Below are positions 43,152-52,491 of a stretch of DNA of 64,000 nt, one piece after another (the stretch's first letter is position 1; every line of letters starts with the position of its first letter). Below the pieces are notes generated by a model. It saw nothing but the letters and a program-made list of their open reading frames with translations, did no database searches and was not told the DNA's origin. Source of the stretch: Natranaeroarchaeum sp042663585. Its GTDB lineage: Archaea; Halobacteriota; Halobacteria; Halobacteriales; Natronoarchaeaceae. The stretch is taken from positions 1 to 64,000 of the forward strand of contig NZ_JBHTAN010000002.1 in the NCBI RefSeq assembly GCF_042663585.1, written 5' to 3'. Made by a program: the position numbers and the translations under genes.

Positions 43152-44522
43152 CTACTCGTTGATTCTTTGTTCGAGTTCTGTCTGTAACTCTTCAGTCTCT
43201 TTTTGCAGGCCGTCGCTGATCTCGACCGTATAGGATTCGGGGTTCTCGATTTGTCGAACTGTCTCCGGAATCCGTTGCCGTCGATCTCGTGCAGTCTCGC
43301 GAATCTCCTCGAGATCAGGGAGCTCAGTCACTCGTTTACCGTTCTCGATGACGGTCACGAGCTGTTCTTCACCGGATAGTGACTCGTCACGGAGTCCAAC
43401 GATATCGCGGACGTACTCGTCGTCTTCCTCAATCCGCCGGACGCTCTTCGCACCGGGATAAGTCAGCTTTCCCGTCGAGAGTTTCATCGTCGGGCGCATC
43501 TCGCCGTCGCGTTGGACTGCGACGAGCTTGTAGACTCCTTCGACTTTCGGCGAATCCGTACTCGTGACCAGTGCCGTCCCCGGACCGAATCCGACCCCAA
43601 CGCCGTCGCGTTCGAAAAACTCCTGAATCGCGTATTCGTCGATACCCGAGGAGATGTACTGGTCGAGATCAGGGGTCACTTCGTCGACTTCCTGGGAGAG
43701 CGCGGGTAGATCCCCGGAATCGAGTCGTACGCCGCGCACGTCCACGCCGGCGTCGTCTGCGACGTCTTCTGCGAGCTGTGCACCGCGTACTGTGTCGTAT
43801 GTGTCGATCAGTAGGATGCTGTCGGCGCCGTGCTCGGCCACGAACGTCTCGAAAGACTCGCGCTCGGACTCAAAGCTCTGGACCCACGAGTGTGCCATCG
43901 TCCCGAAGACTGGAACGCCGAATAACTCCCCAGCAGCGGTATTCGAAGACCCCGCGAATCCCCCGATATACGCGGCTCGTGCGGCCTTGATTCCCGCGTC
44001 CGTCCCGTGGGAACGTCGTGAGCCGAAGTCGACCAGCCGCTGGCCGTCACCCTGTCGGTCGATCACGTCGCGCATCCGACTCGCTTTGGTCGCGATAAGT
44101 GTCTGGAAGCCGATCTGGTTGATTAGGACCGTTTCCAGCAACTGCGCCTGTAAGATCGGTGCAGTGACCTCGAGCATTGGCTCGTTTGCGAAGACGGGTG
44201 TCCCCTCGGGGAGTGCCCGTACTTCGCCCGAAAATTCGAGTGACTCAAGATGTGAGAGGAACGACGAATCAAATCCCTGTTGGTCCAGGAAATCGAGCGC
44301 TCGGTCACCGAACGAGATGTTTTGAATGAAGTGAATCGCCTGTTCGAGCCCCGCTGCCACCATGTATCCGCGATTCTCCGGTAAGTCACGGAAGAACAGA
44401 CTGAACGTTGCCTTTGGATTGTGGTTCTGATTGTAGTACGTCTGTGCCATCCGCAACTCATACAGGTCTGTAAAGAGCGGTGCGTTTTCTGGGGTGAGAT
44501 AGCCGAAGGTCGTTTGGGTCAT
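43152..44522 (-). CDS. pncB: Nicotinate phosphoribosyltransferase
   Basis: 456 aa from ATG 44522 (a Met 8 codons upstream is also in frame). It converts nicotinate and PRPP to nicotinate mononucleotide in NAD salvage. Conserved parts: YELRMAQTYY, the catalytic-His-bearing DFGSRRSHGTDAGIKAA, IDTYDTVRGA and VRLDSGDLPAL. It is divergent from nicotinamidase at 44684, which supplies its substrate. Full length. Confidence 0.92.
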   Translation of the reverse strand: MTQTTFGYLTPENAPLFTDLYELRMAQTYYNQNHNPKATFSLFFRDLPENRGYMVAAGLEQAIHFIQNISFGDRALDFLDQQGFDSSFLSHLESLEFSGEVRALPEGTPVFANEPMLEVTAPILQAQLLETVLINQIGFQTLIATKASRMRDVIDRQGDGQRLVDFGSRRSHGTDAGIKAARAAYIGGFAGSSNTAAGELFGVPVFGTMAHSWVQSFESERESFETFVAEHGADSILLIDTYDTVRGAQLAEDVADDAGVDVRGVRLDSGDLPALSQEVDEVTPDLDQYISSGIDEYAIQEFFERDGVGVGFGPGTALVTSTDSPKVEGVYKLVAVQRDGEMRPTMKLSTGKLTYPGAKSVRRIEEDDEYVRDIVGLRDESLSGEEQLVTVIENGKRVTELPDLEEIRETARDRRQRIPETVRQIENPESYTVEISDGLQKETEELQTELEQRINE

Positions 44523-44683
44523 GGTACACCAGCGTCTATAGGCCACTTCGTGTTAAAACGACGAGCTACGGTGCCTCGAGTCAGGCGTTTCTAATTATCT
44601 GATCATAGACCAATAACGTCCACCGTATCGTCTGTCGAGCTTTGCCCCAACGTTCATTCTCTGACGAGTCGAATCGTTCGTGT

Positions 44684-45256
44684 ATGGCATACGATCCAGA
44701 GAGCACCGCGGTTATCGTGGTGGACATGCAGAACGGGTTCTGTCACCCTGACGGCAGTCTGTATGCACCGGCGAGCGAGGAGGCGATTGATCCTGTGAAC
44801 GAGGTCATCCAGGCAGGCCGCGACGCTGGCGCATCGATCGTCTTTACCCGGGATGTCCATCCGCCCGAACAGTTCGATGATGCCCACTACTACGACGAGT
44901 TCGAACGCTGGGGTGAACACGTCGTCGAGGGGACGTGGGATGCGGAACTCGTCGACGACCTCGACGTGCGAGACGAGGACCACGTCGTCGTCAAGCACAC
45001 CTACGACGCGTTCTATCGGACCGATCTCGAAGGGCATCTCGATACGCATGGTATCGACGACCTCCTGATCTGCGGGACGCTCGCGAACGTCTGTGTCCTC
45101 CATACGGGAGGGAGTGCCGGGCTCCGCGATTACCGACCGGTGGTCGTGCAGGATGCGCTCGGCTTCATCGAAGAGGACCACCGCGAGTACGCCGTCGAGC
45201 ACGCCGACTGGCTGTTCGGCGAAACTACCGACCGCGTCGATATCGAATTCCAGTAG
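44684..45256 (+). CDS. pncA: Nicotinamidase (isochorismatase family)
   Basis: 190 aa from ATG 44684. The catalytic triad can be placed: Asp in VVDMQNGFCHPDG, Lys in VVKHTYDAFY and Cys in GTLANVCVLHTGG. Metal ligands Asp/His lie in RDVHPPEQF. It hydrolyses nicotinamide to nicotinate for the adjacent divergent pncB product. The 160-bp region between the two genes is a likely shared promoter. Normal length. Confidence 0.9.
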   Translation: MAYDPESTAVIVVDMQNGFCHPDGSLYAPASEEAIDPVNEVIQAGRDAGASIVFTRDVHPPEQFDDAHYYDEFERWGEHVVEGTWDAELVDDLDVRDEDHVVVKHTYDAFYRTDLEGHLDTHGIDDLLICGTLANVCVLHTGGSAGLRDYRPVVVQDALGFIEEDHREYAVEHADWLFGETTDRVDIEFQ

Positions 45257-45451
45257 TGGACGTCTGATATCGTACTTCTCTCAGTGTAGCTTCAAGCCTG
45301 AAAGTGTGAGTTCTCGTCGCCGATATGCAACTGCCAATACGTGGAATTTCTCTGACGCCGTCCGAGATACACTCAGTAAGAGCAGTTGCCTGAACTCCAC
45401 GACGGATCGAAAGTTAACACATATATCCGACAACCGTGTACTCCTATTTAT

Positions 45452-45769
45452 ATGCAGTTCTGTGATGAGTGTGGTTCGATAATGCACACAGAGGGCGACA
45501 CGTGGGTGTGTCGCTCCTGTGAGAACGAGGAGCCGCGAGACTCTCACACAGAAGCGGCGATGACGACCCAGAATGGACAGCGGGACGACGGAGCACCCGC
45601 CGTGGCCGACGCGACCCAGGACGCCACCGAGACGATGCAGGAGCCCTGTCCGGCCGAGGACTGCGACAGCGACCAAGCCTACTACGAGATGATGCCGAAG
45701 CCGGGCGGCTCCTACGAGGTTCGGCTGTTCACCTGCGTCGAGTGCGGCCACAAGTGGCGCGAGTCCTGA
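45452..45769 (+). CDS. TFS (TFIIS-like) paralogue lacking the catalytic acidic tip
   Basis: 105 aa from ATG 45452. The N-terminal zinc ribbon (CDECGS...CRSCEN) and C-terminal ribbon (CPAEDC...CVECGHKWRES) are those of archaeal TFS, joined by an acidic Ala-rich linker. TFS restores stalled RNA polymerase through an Asp-Glu pair in the loop RSADEP between strands of the second ribbon. Here the loop reads MMPKPGGSYEV and has no Asp-Glu pair. The protein therefore probably binds polymerase without stimulating cleavage, like inhibitory TFS paralogues of other archaea. A TATA-like TATTTATA lies just before the ATG. Confidence 0.85.
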   Translation: MQFCDECGSIMHTEGDTWVCRSCENEEPRDSHTEAAMTTQNGQRDDGAPAVADATQDATETMQEPCPAEDCDSDQAYYEMMPKPGGSYEVRLFTCVECGHKWRES

Positions 45770-45965
45770 CGGCGCATCTCGCAAACTCCGTGGCTACTGA
45801 GCGGCTGGTTCAGCGTCTTCAGTACAAAGACGCAGCCGTGCCGCATGTGACCTCTATATCGGTCACACCCCTTCTATCAGTTGTTGATACTACCTTCCCT
45901 CCGTTGGAGTAGCGGACCCACGAGAACAGGTTTGAAACACCACTCAGTCGACCCGTCTAGGGGTG
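45770..45965. other. Short gap without genes
   Basis: About 200 bases between the TFS paralogue and the dead macro-domain gene. No supported gene or structure seen. Confidence 0.5.
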
Positions 45966-46467
45966 CTACTGGTCGCTCACAAGCTGTCGTAGGATGTTTC
46001 GCTCTCGGTCCGAGTAGGCGATAACACGAACGTCTTCGAGTGTCGTCGGTTCGAACGCTTGGATCTCGTCGCAGATGAGGGATGCGCCTTCGTGTGTGGA
46101 ACCCGCCGGAGTCACAGCCAAGCAATGGCTATACCAGCGATTCGCAGCCGGGTTCATCGGCCGTTTCGAGGGAATTTTGCGTGGCCTCGCGAATACTCTC
46201 GGCAGTTGCGATTGGGTACGGGCCTGAATGGGACATCGCAGCTGTGTGGATCACGTAGTCGGCATCGAGATCGTACGCGTCCGTGACGATCACGTCTCCC
46301 AGTTCGACTGGTCCACGAGCGACTGCGTCGCGTTCGAGTGGCCCGTTTGCTACGTCGAGAAACGCGCCGGCAACGCCACTTCCCATCTTGCGCGAGGTTA
46401 CCGCAGCGTTCACCAGTGCGTCCGCCTCTTGTTAGGCAATGTCGCCTTGGAGGACGCGGAAGTCCAT
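45966..46467 (-). pseudogene. Dead macro-domain gene
   Basis: Starting at ATG 46467 the frame reads MDFRVLQGDIA then TAA at codon 12, resuming EADALVNAAVTSRKMGSGVAGAF and VIVTDAYDLDADYVIH. A second stop follows LGCESLV-like SLV, and the frame shifts before EGASLICDEIQAFEPTTL...LVSDQ. It is closely similar to the intact macro-domain gene at 62621-63130. An early stop plus a frameshift mean no functional product. Confidence 0.88.
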
Positions 46468-46539
46468 CTGAATTAGAGAGTATCGATCGGAGAGCTAGCG
46501 ACTGCTTCGTTCGATTCTCCGTCACGAAGAGTCCGTCTC

Positions 46540-46674
46540 AAAGACATCTAAAGTGGTCGGCAGTCTCCGCGAACAACTCTCGCACATCGTCCTCCACTAC
46601 GCCGAGAATCGAATGGCGGTACTTCGGGAACCACACGAAGTAATACTTGCAGAACTAATCGAATACGCATGACT
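46540..46674 (-). pseudogene. Remnant of IS200/IS605 TnpA
   Basis: The minus strand codes KYYFVWFPKYRHSILGVVEDDVRELFAETADHF, the N-terminal beta strand and helix of a Y1 transposase, preceded by an in-frame stop and followed by an early stop. The HUH and Tyr motifs are missing. It is divergent from tnpB at 46734, the usual IS605 arrangement. Confidence 0.75.
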
Positions 46675-46733
46675 GCGGTATCCCTCCATCCCTAATCCCT
46701 ATATTTATGATAGTATGGAACAACCGTCAAAGT

Positions 46734-48038
46734 ATGGGTGAGGAAGCCACGAAAACCATCCAGACGCGCCTCCACATAACGTCTGGTGAGCGGTCGTGGC
46801 TTCACGATGCCCGCCTCGCCTCACGCGAGATATTCAACGACACCATCCGCCTCAAACGGCAAGGGTACAATCGCACCGAGATACAACGGGAGGTTGACCG
46901 CGACGACTTCTTGCGGAACAACAAGTGCGCGGTCGTCGGCAAAGCCCTCCAGACGTGGGACTCCTACCATTCGCTTAAAGAGTGGTGGGAGAATCAAGAC
47001 GACCCTGATGACGGCAAACCGACGCCGCCGAGTACGGACAAATCTGGTGCGTACCCACTCGTGCTGGCGCACACGGAAGGCTACCGCCTCACCGTGGCCG
47101 ACGACACGAACCGCGTCCGATTTCGCATCAGCCCGAAACCCTACAAAAAGGTGAACGGACACCTGCGCGGCGAACCGGACACAATGGACGAACTTCAAGA
47201 CGCCCTCACGTCGGATGAGGTGGATGTGGGGCAGGCCGAACTCCTGTACTGCGATGGCGTGTACTACCTACACGTCACGGTCACACGCGAGTTCGACGTG
47301 CCCGAACCTGATACTGCCGATACTGTGGTTGGCGTGGATATCAACGAGCGCAACGTCGCGCTTACCGCTCTCGACCGCGAGACGATGCGGACGAAGGGTA
47401 CACTTGTCCTCGGCTACGGATGGGTGAAGCAGGAACGCCAACGCTACCACACGATCACCACTCGCTGTCAAGAACACGGCAAGACGAGCATTCATCGGAA
47501 ACTCGGCGACAAAGAGGAACGATTCGCCGAATGGGTACTCCATCGCCTTTCCCGTGCTGTTGTGGAGTTCGCAGCGCAGTTCTCGAACCCGGTTATCGTG
47601 TTCGAGGATATGAGCGGTATCCGCAAGGAGATGCAGTACGGGTCGTATATGAACCGCCGGTTGCACAAACTGCCGTTCCACAAGTTCGAGACGTTCGTCT
47701 CGTACAAGGCGATCTGGCGAGAGATACCCACGGACACGGTGGATGCGTACTACAACTCGAAGACGTGTTCGTGCTGTGGTGAACGTGGGGTTCGGAAAGG
47801 CCGCAGGTTCCGGTGTGCGAATGACGAGTGTGCCGTGGTGCAAGACCACGCCGACCGGAATGCGTCGGTGAACATCGCGTGGCGCGAGAAGGCGAAAATC
47901 GACGGGACTGATTCGGATTACCGGACTCACAAAACCCAACCGCAAGTCCGGTTGGTGCGTCTGTCCGGGTCGGGGCGCGTAAGCCGCCCAACCTCATCCC
48001 GCTCGCTTGCCGAGCAGGGAGTGCTAGCGCACGACTGA
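46734..48038 (+). CDS. tnpB: TnpB-type RNA-guided nuclease of an IS200/IS605 element
   Basis: 434 aa from ATG 46734. RuvC-like catalytic residues are all present: GVDINERNVAL (Asp), VFEDMSGI (Glu) and DHADRNASVNIA (Asp). The zinc knuckle is intact (CSCCGERG...CANDEC). The N-terminal helical and beta region is full length. Its tnpA partner is a remnant, so the element cannot move by itself, yet the nuclease appears functional. TnpB uses an RNA from the 3' end of its gene and element. A 10-bp hairpin lies 13 bases after the stop. Confidence 0.9.
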   Translation: MGEEATKTIQTRLHITSGERSWLHDARLASREIFNDTIRLKRQGYNRTEIQREVDRDDFLRNNKCAVVGKALQTWDSYHSLKEWWENQDDPDDGKPTPPSTDKSGAYPLVLAHTEGYRLTVADDTNRVRFRISPKPYKKVNGHLRGEPDTMDELQDALTSDEVDVGQAELLYCDGVYYLHVTVTREFDVPEPDTADTVVGVDINERNVALTALDRETMRTKGTLVLGYGWVKQERQRYHTITTRCQEHGKTSIHRKLGDKEERFAEWVLHRLSRAVVEFAAQFSNPVIVFEDMSGIRKEMQYGSYMNRRLHKLPFHKFETFVSYKAIWREIPTDTVDAYYNSKTCSCCGERGVRKGRRFRCANDECAVVQDHADRNASVNIAWREKAKIDGTDSDYRTHKTQPQVRLVRLSGSGRVSRPTSSRSLAEQGVLAHD

Positions 48039-48043
48039 GGGAA

Positions 48044-48157
48044 CTACAAAAGCCTCGGGCCACCGTGCCCGAGGCTGTTTACTTGCCGCTGATCGTGGAT
48101 AGTCACGCCCTCTGGGGTGTGTTCGTTCAGCCGCTCGATTAGCTCTGAGGGGGACAT
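48044..48157 (-). other. Possible 5' fragment of a small gene
   Basis: ATG 48157 on the minus strand opens a 37-codon frame beginning MSPSELIERLNEHTPEGVTI, which looks like a genuine N-terminus. It then runs through the hairpin at 48051-48076 to a stop. The element's right end probably cut the gene. Too short to identify. Confidence 0.3.
48051..48076. terminator. 10-bp hairpin after tnpB
   Basis: AGCCTCGGGC (48051-48060), a 6-base loop and GCCCGAGGCT (48067-48076), followed by GTTT. It may be the right-end hairpin of the element, part of the tnpB guide RNA, or a terminator. Confidence 0.6.
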
Positions 48158-48245
48158 ACCCTTCCTCGTCTCTCCAGGCAAATAAAATACATTATAAATT
48201 ATCTGGTTTCTCTACGCTTGATCGACCGTCGGTTGAGTGGTGTCA

Positions 48246-49190
48246 CTACTGCAATTCGGCTTTTATTCGAGAGATCGCAGTGTCTGTGTCGAAATCACCC
48301 GCGGATGGGCCAATGACGCCGACCTCTTCGTCCGGGAGAAACCATATTCGGGCAAAGCCCGTTGTAGCGTCGATCCCGTCGACGTTCCAGATCTCTTTCT
48401 GCCAGTAGCTGGCAGTCTTTCCCGCGTGGAGTCGATTCACGTCTTCGGGGATCGGTTCTTCCTTTAGTTCTGTATAGCCCGCCTCGGTGAGCGTTTCTCG
48501 ATCCAGATTATCGATCAGATTGGCCGTCAGTCGGGTTCGGAACTCCTCAACGGTCGCCTGATAGACGTCATCGGCGTATTGCTCGACGTCTCTCGACGGG
48601 ATTTTTTGGCTAACGTGGTCGAACACCGCATCCGGATCGTCGACGGAGAAACTCGCGCTGTAGAGTGTCGCTTCGACCGTTTTCATTACTGTTCCATCAG
48701 GATGCGCATAGAGAATCACGTCGACAACCGGGTAGTCACCGATCTTCGGAGCGGTCGGATCGGGGATTTCGATGAGCGCGTTCTCAGAAATAGTCGTGAT
48801 AGACTCGTAGTTGTCCTGGAGATATGTGAAGAAGGCACTGACCGCCTGTTCATTCGGATTCGCATTGAGGTGCTGGAGATATCGCTGTATGTCTCGTATT
48901 GCCTCGGCGTCGTCTGGGATATCAGAGAGCATCCCGATGTGCTTCGAAAAATCACGAACAGCTCCCCAGATCACTTCTCCAGGAATGTTCCCTTCGCCGC
49001 CCTCCGCGAGAAGCATCTTGTCAAACTCGTATGTAGAGATACGGTCCGTCTCGATATCCTGAACGAACCGGTCGACATAGTGATCGATAAACTGTTCCGA
49101 GTCGATATGCGTGAAGAGTTTCTCTTCGTCCAAATTCCTCACAATCCAGTTAGCCCTCGTTCGGGGAGGCGATAAAATCTTACCTCTCAA
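48246..49190 (-). CDS. Hypothetical protein sharing its C-terminal domain with the gene at 63185
   Basis: 314 aa (the start may be a GTG about 16 codons downstream). No named motif is recognised. The C-terminal 55 residues (LWQK-like YWQKEIW, GFARIWFLPDEEVGVIGPSAGDFD) match the end of the gene at 63185 (GFLQIWMPVDEDD...SATAGDYD), giving a shared terminal domain. The middle contains an acidic helical segment. Not secreted. The family seems duplicated in this genome and diverged in its N-terminal part. Function unknown. Confidence 0.65.
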   Translation of the reverse strand: MRGKILSPPRTRANWIVRNLDEEKLFTHIDSEQFIDHYVDRFVQDIETDRISTYEFDKMLLAEGGEGNIPGEVIWGAVRDFSKHIGMLSDIPDDAEAIRDIQRYLQHLNANPNEQAVSAFFTYLQDNYESITTISENALIEIPDPTAPKIGDYPVVDVILYAHPDGTVMKTVEATLYSASFSVDDPDAVFDHVSQKIPSRDVEQYADDVYQATVEEFRTRLTANLIDNLDRETLTEAGYTELKEEPIPEDVNRLHAGKTASYWQKEIWNVDGIDATTGFARIWFLPDEEVGVIGPSAGDFDTDTAISRIKAELQ

Positions 49191-49276
49191 CTATCAGTCT
49201 CTCCTCCCGATAAAACGAACGCACGTAGGGAAGGCCACGTATCGCAGACTATTTTCAAACAGCCATCCTACGCCAA

Positions 49277-49543
49277 ATGGATCTGTCCGATATGTCGACC
49301 TGTGACACGGAGGGCGTGTCCGATCTGGCGCCGAGTGCCAAGCTTGTCTACAAGGTCCTCGAGTACAACGGCGAACTGACCCAGAAACAGATCGCAGAAA
49401 AATCTCTATTGTCTCCACGGACGGTACGCTATGCACTAAACGAACTCGAATCCGCCGGCGTCGTCGAGGACGATATTTACTTCGCAGACGCACGACAGCG
49501 GCTCTATCGGCTCACCGAGTCGGATACTACTGGGGCGGAATAG
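49277..49543 (+). CDS. Winged-helix (MarR/ArsR-like) regulator, 88 aa
   Basis: A single winged helix fills the protein: VYKVLEYNGELTQKQIAEKSLLSPRTVRYALNELESAGVV, with SPRTVRYAL as the recognition helix, then a wing ending RQRLYRL. A shorter Met start at codon 6 is possible. It stands upstream of hisE in the same direction (114 bp) but is not obviously part of its operon. Target unknown. Confidence 0.8.
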   Translation: MDLSDMSTCDTEGVSDLAPSAKLVYKVLEYNGELTQKQIAEKSLLSPRTVRYALNELESAGVVEDDIYFADARQRLYRLTESDTTGAE

Positions 49544-49657
49544 ATTCCTTCTGGTACTGCGTCTTGGATACGTCTTTGATGAGGCGGATATCGAAACATC
49601 TCTGGCAACGCGGTGATGCACGTTCAGTATGAGACTCGTATCCAGGGTGGTGCTTTC

Positions 49658-49945
49658 GTGACCGAAGACATACTCGACGAACTGTTTGCGATCATCGAGG
49701 ACCGAAAAGAGACGCTTCCTGACGGTTCCTATACGGCGTCGTTGTTCACCCACGAGAAGGGAGACAACGCCGTCCTCGAGAAGCTAGGTGAAGAGACGAC
49801 CGAACTCGTCTTGGCCGCCAAAGACGAAAATACCGACGAGATTGCCGCCGGGAGTGCTGATCTCGTCTATCATCTGTTAGTACTCCTCTCGATGTACGAT
49901 CTCACGCTCGACGATCTTCGAGCCGAACTCGAACACCGTCGATAA
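49658..49945 (+). CDS. hisE: Phosphoribosyl-ATP pyrophosphatase
   Basis: 95 aa from GTG 49658; an ATG-started extension at 49613 adds residues not seen in the family. Hallmarks are LFAIIEDRK, SYTASLF, GDNAVLEKLGEETTELVLAAKD and the metal-binding acidic helix EIAAGSADLVYHLLVLL. It catalyses the second step of histidine synthesis. The next enzyme, HisI, is coded separately at 32364. Complete. Confidence 0.92.
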   Translation: MTEDILDELFAIIEDRKETLPDGSYTASLFTHEKGDNAVLEKLGEETTELVLAAKDENTDEIAAGSADLVYHLLVLLSMYDLTLDDLRAELEHRR

Positions 49946-50183
49946 GTGGGTCATAGAACCGCGAGTTACTTTTCGTAGTCCCGTCTCGCATTCTAATAGG
50001 TAAAGTGTGAGTATGGACGAACTTGATCAGGTTGTGACCAATGCAACGCCGGAGGAGCCGGACTCGGTGCGAACAGTCGTTGCTACGTACGAGGAAGCAC
50101 TCACATCGACCTCGAATTCATCATCGGATCTCCGGTCACTTCGCTGGCAGTACTATCGCCCGATCGCAAACTTACTCAAAAAA

Positions 50184-51459
50184 CTCAGCTTTGCACGTTG
50201 AAGTGGTAGCGTGACGTAAGCGGTGGCAAAGACGGATGATGCCGATCACGGACTTCCTATCATGTACGCGCGTGTTCGACGAGTTCGACTCGCTATCACC
50301 AGCACAACGCCGTCACGCCAAAACCTACGCCACAGGTCTTGTTGCGGCCAGCAACAAGACCGTGGCGGGCATCGCACGCGAAGTTCTTCCAGCCAGCGGA
50401 AAACGAGCTCTCAACAAGTTCCTCACCGAGTATGACTGGGACGAACAGCAATTCAACCACGAACGTCTCGAGGAACTCCAGAAACACGGTGAAACACGCT
50501 GGTCAAAGGATGGCTACATCATCCTCGACGACACGATCACCGAGAAAGCCGGGGACGACGTCCCCGGCGTCGGCCGGTTCTACGATCACGCTGAAGGTGA
50601 CACTGTCTGGGGCCAAGACCTCATCTACGCCTTCTACGCCGACGACAAAACCGCCTACCCCCTCACCTTCCGCCTCTACGAACAACAGGACGACAATGAC
50701 CAAGACCACGACACTAAGTACGATCTCGCCCGCGAGATCGTCACGGAACTCGAAGAAGAGGTAGGTGTGCCTGCGGACACCTACCTCTTCGACTCGTGGT
50801 TCGCTCACGATTCTGGCCTTCCTGAACACATCGAATCCTACGGCAAGGACTGGATCGGCCCGCTCCGCAGCAATCGCAAGGTGACCTACGCCGGCGAAGA
50901 ACTCCGCGTCGATGCGCTGGCAGAGCGCATCGACACGGTCGAGCGCGATGTCGATGAGGAAACCTACCATATCTGGACGAAGAAGCTTCCCGTCTCCCAG
51001 TTGGGAGACGTGAAGCTGGTTATCGCCGAGAAAGAAACCGAGGCAGACGAAGAGAATCCGGTCAAGTACCTCGCCACGAACAAAATCGACGCACCGACCG
51101 AGCACGTGATTCGCTCCTACGGAATGCGATGGCGCATCGAGACGTTCTTCGAGGACTCGAAGCAGGATCTCGGCCAGGAGACTGCGAGATGCAGACCGAC
51201 GAAGGTGCCAGTCGGCACTGGCACCTTCTGATGGCCGCCTACAGTCTCGTTCGTCTTGATCCTGACTCGAGCGCCTTGGGAACGGTTCGCTCGAAAGCGT
51301 CATCGCTTCGAGCGAACCTCGAACACTCCCTGAAAGAAGCCGTCTACAACCTCCTCTCGTGGGTTCGGGACAACGATGACCAAGGCGTTGATGACCTCAT
51401 GGAAGAGATCGACCACCTCTTCGTTCACTCAACAGCTGACGCTAACGTGCAAAGCTGAG
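50184..51459 (+). mobile_element. IS of the IS4/IS701-like superfamily
   Basis: The element has 16-bp inverted ends, CTCAGCTTTGCACGTT at 50184 and its complement ending at 51459. A target repeat TCAAAAAA lies at 50176-50183 and 51460-51467; because the element starts with CT, the visible repeat extends to ten bases TCAAAAAACT. Total 1276 bp. It sits inside the pseudogene at 50007-52103. The family name rests on the transposase and is approximate. Confidence 0.88.
50236..51458 (+). pseudogene. IS4/IS701-like DDE transposase, frameshifted
   Basis: The first 310 residues show the DDE core of this superfamily: IILDDTITEKAG (first Asp), YLFDSWFAH (second Asp), then RWRIETFFEDSKQDLG (Glu within YREK-like helix). 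After DLG the frame leaves the family and ends 20 codons later (51231). The proper continuation (GDCEMQTDEGASRHWHLLM...SLKEAVYNLL) is in the next frame up to 51458. One missing base near 51170-51180 explains it. A GTG start at 50221 would be possible too. Confidence 0.85.
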
Positions 51460-52113
51460 TCAAAAAACTGCGCTACAGCATGGGTGGGCGTTCTACGACA
51501 AGCTGCTCGCAACGTATTCACCGCGTGACCAGTTTGGCGTTCCCGCCTGTAGTCACGTTCTCGTCAACGGCGTCGGGCGGTTCGTCATTCGAACCCGATA
51601 TCAGGACGATGTCGAGGCGGTTCCAAGTACGGCACTTCGATATCTCCGTGCCTATTCGAGTGCGTCCGAGTATTTCCTTGCTCGCCAAGAAGCGTGGACG
51701 TACGGATGGGGTATCGGACATCCCTCCCATTCTATCGCATCGTATTTCCAAGGGAGTGTCGAGGATAACCCTCGATGGGTGCGCTCGGCGCTCGAACTAG
51801 CGTTTTATGCCGATCAGATGGCAGCTACAGACCTTCTAGAGAAACTCCTCAGAGGATGCAATTGAGTTCTCTGTTCAGCTTACGCCCGATTTGACGGTCA
51901 CAAAGGAGCGATTTCTCGTCGAGTGTCTCGTGGGCCCCGATACTGGGTACGATCCGACTGTTCCCCGGTACTGGAGTTGGTGGGAGGAATCTGGGTACTC
52001 GTTTGATTGGGATTGCTCTATTGAGTCTCGTCTCCGCGATCGTATCACAGAACTCGAACTAGATCTACCCTCAGACTGGACGTTTCAGGATCTTCGATTC
52101 TAGGTGTAGCGGT

Positions 52114-52317
52114 TCAGAGCTTGCCAGCCTGCCGGAGCTGTGCATGCTGATCTTCGGTCAAAATCGTTGTTCCACATTCCGGACAGGTGGTATCCGTGAG
52201 CCTGACGATATCCAGTTCGACATCGCGACTCCTGAACTCGCAGTTGGGACAATCGACACCCGCTGCTTTCCCGCCCAAGAAGATAACACGGTCTCGGATG
52301 GTGTCGTCCAAAGGCAC
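52114..52317 (-). CDS. Small zinc-ribbon protein, 67 aa
   Basis: CPNCEF near residue 23 and CPECGT near residue 45 form a zinc ribbon, with a helical C-terminal tail (LTEDQHAQLRQAGKL). It lies 11 bp from the end of the broken gene, in the opposite direction. Typical haloarchaeal zinc micro-protein. Function unknown. Confidence 0.68.
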   Translation of the reverse strand: MPLDDTIRDRVIFLGGKAAGVDCPNCEFRSRDVELDIVRLTDTTCPECGTTILTEDQHAQLRQAGKL

Positions 52318-52491
52318 CTAGGAGTCTAATAAACCGTCTGGGGAAAGGATTTCGGAACTCTTCTGAATGGGGATTTCAGTAAAACGAACTCCTCCGAATT
52401 GGTTCGATATCAGTAATTCTGTGATCTGTGTGGTATACGAAGGACCGTACATCGTCGGTATTATCAATTTGAGTTTGATATCGTCATCTGC

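Larger units (their letters stand above)
50007..52103 (+). pseudogene. Gene split by an insertion sequence; paralogue of 1092-1952
   Basis: The 5' part (MSMDELDQVVTNATPEEPDS... to LLKKL at about 50185) and the 3' part after the insertion (GWAFYDKLL..., TYGWGIGHPSHS, AFYADQ, then PTVPRYWSWW and DWTFQDLRF) together align along the intact protein coded at 1092-1952. The IS at 50184-51459 interrupts it. Besides the insertion there is a shift near 51480 (ATGGGTGGG) and another near 51860 (RGCN stop versus EDAIEF), so the copy is dead independent of the IS. The order and spacing of blocks prove it was once one gene. Confidence 0.88.
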
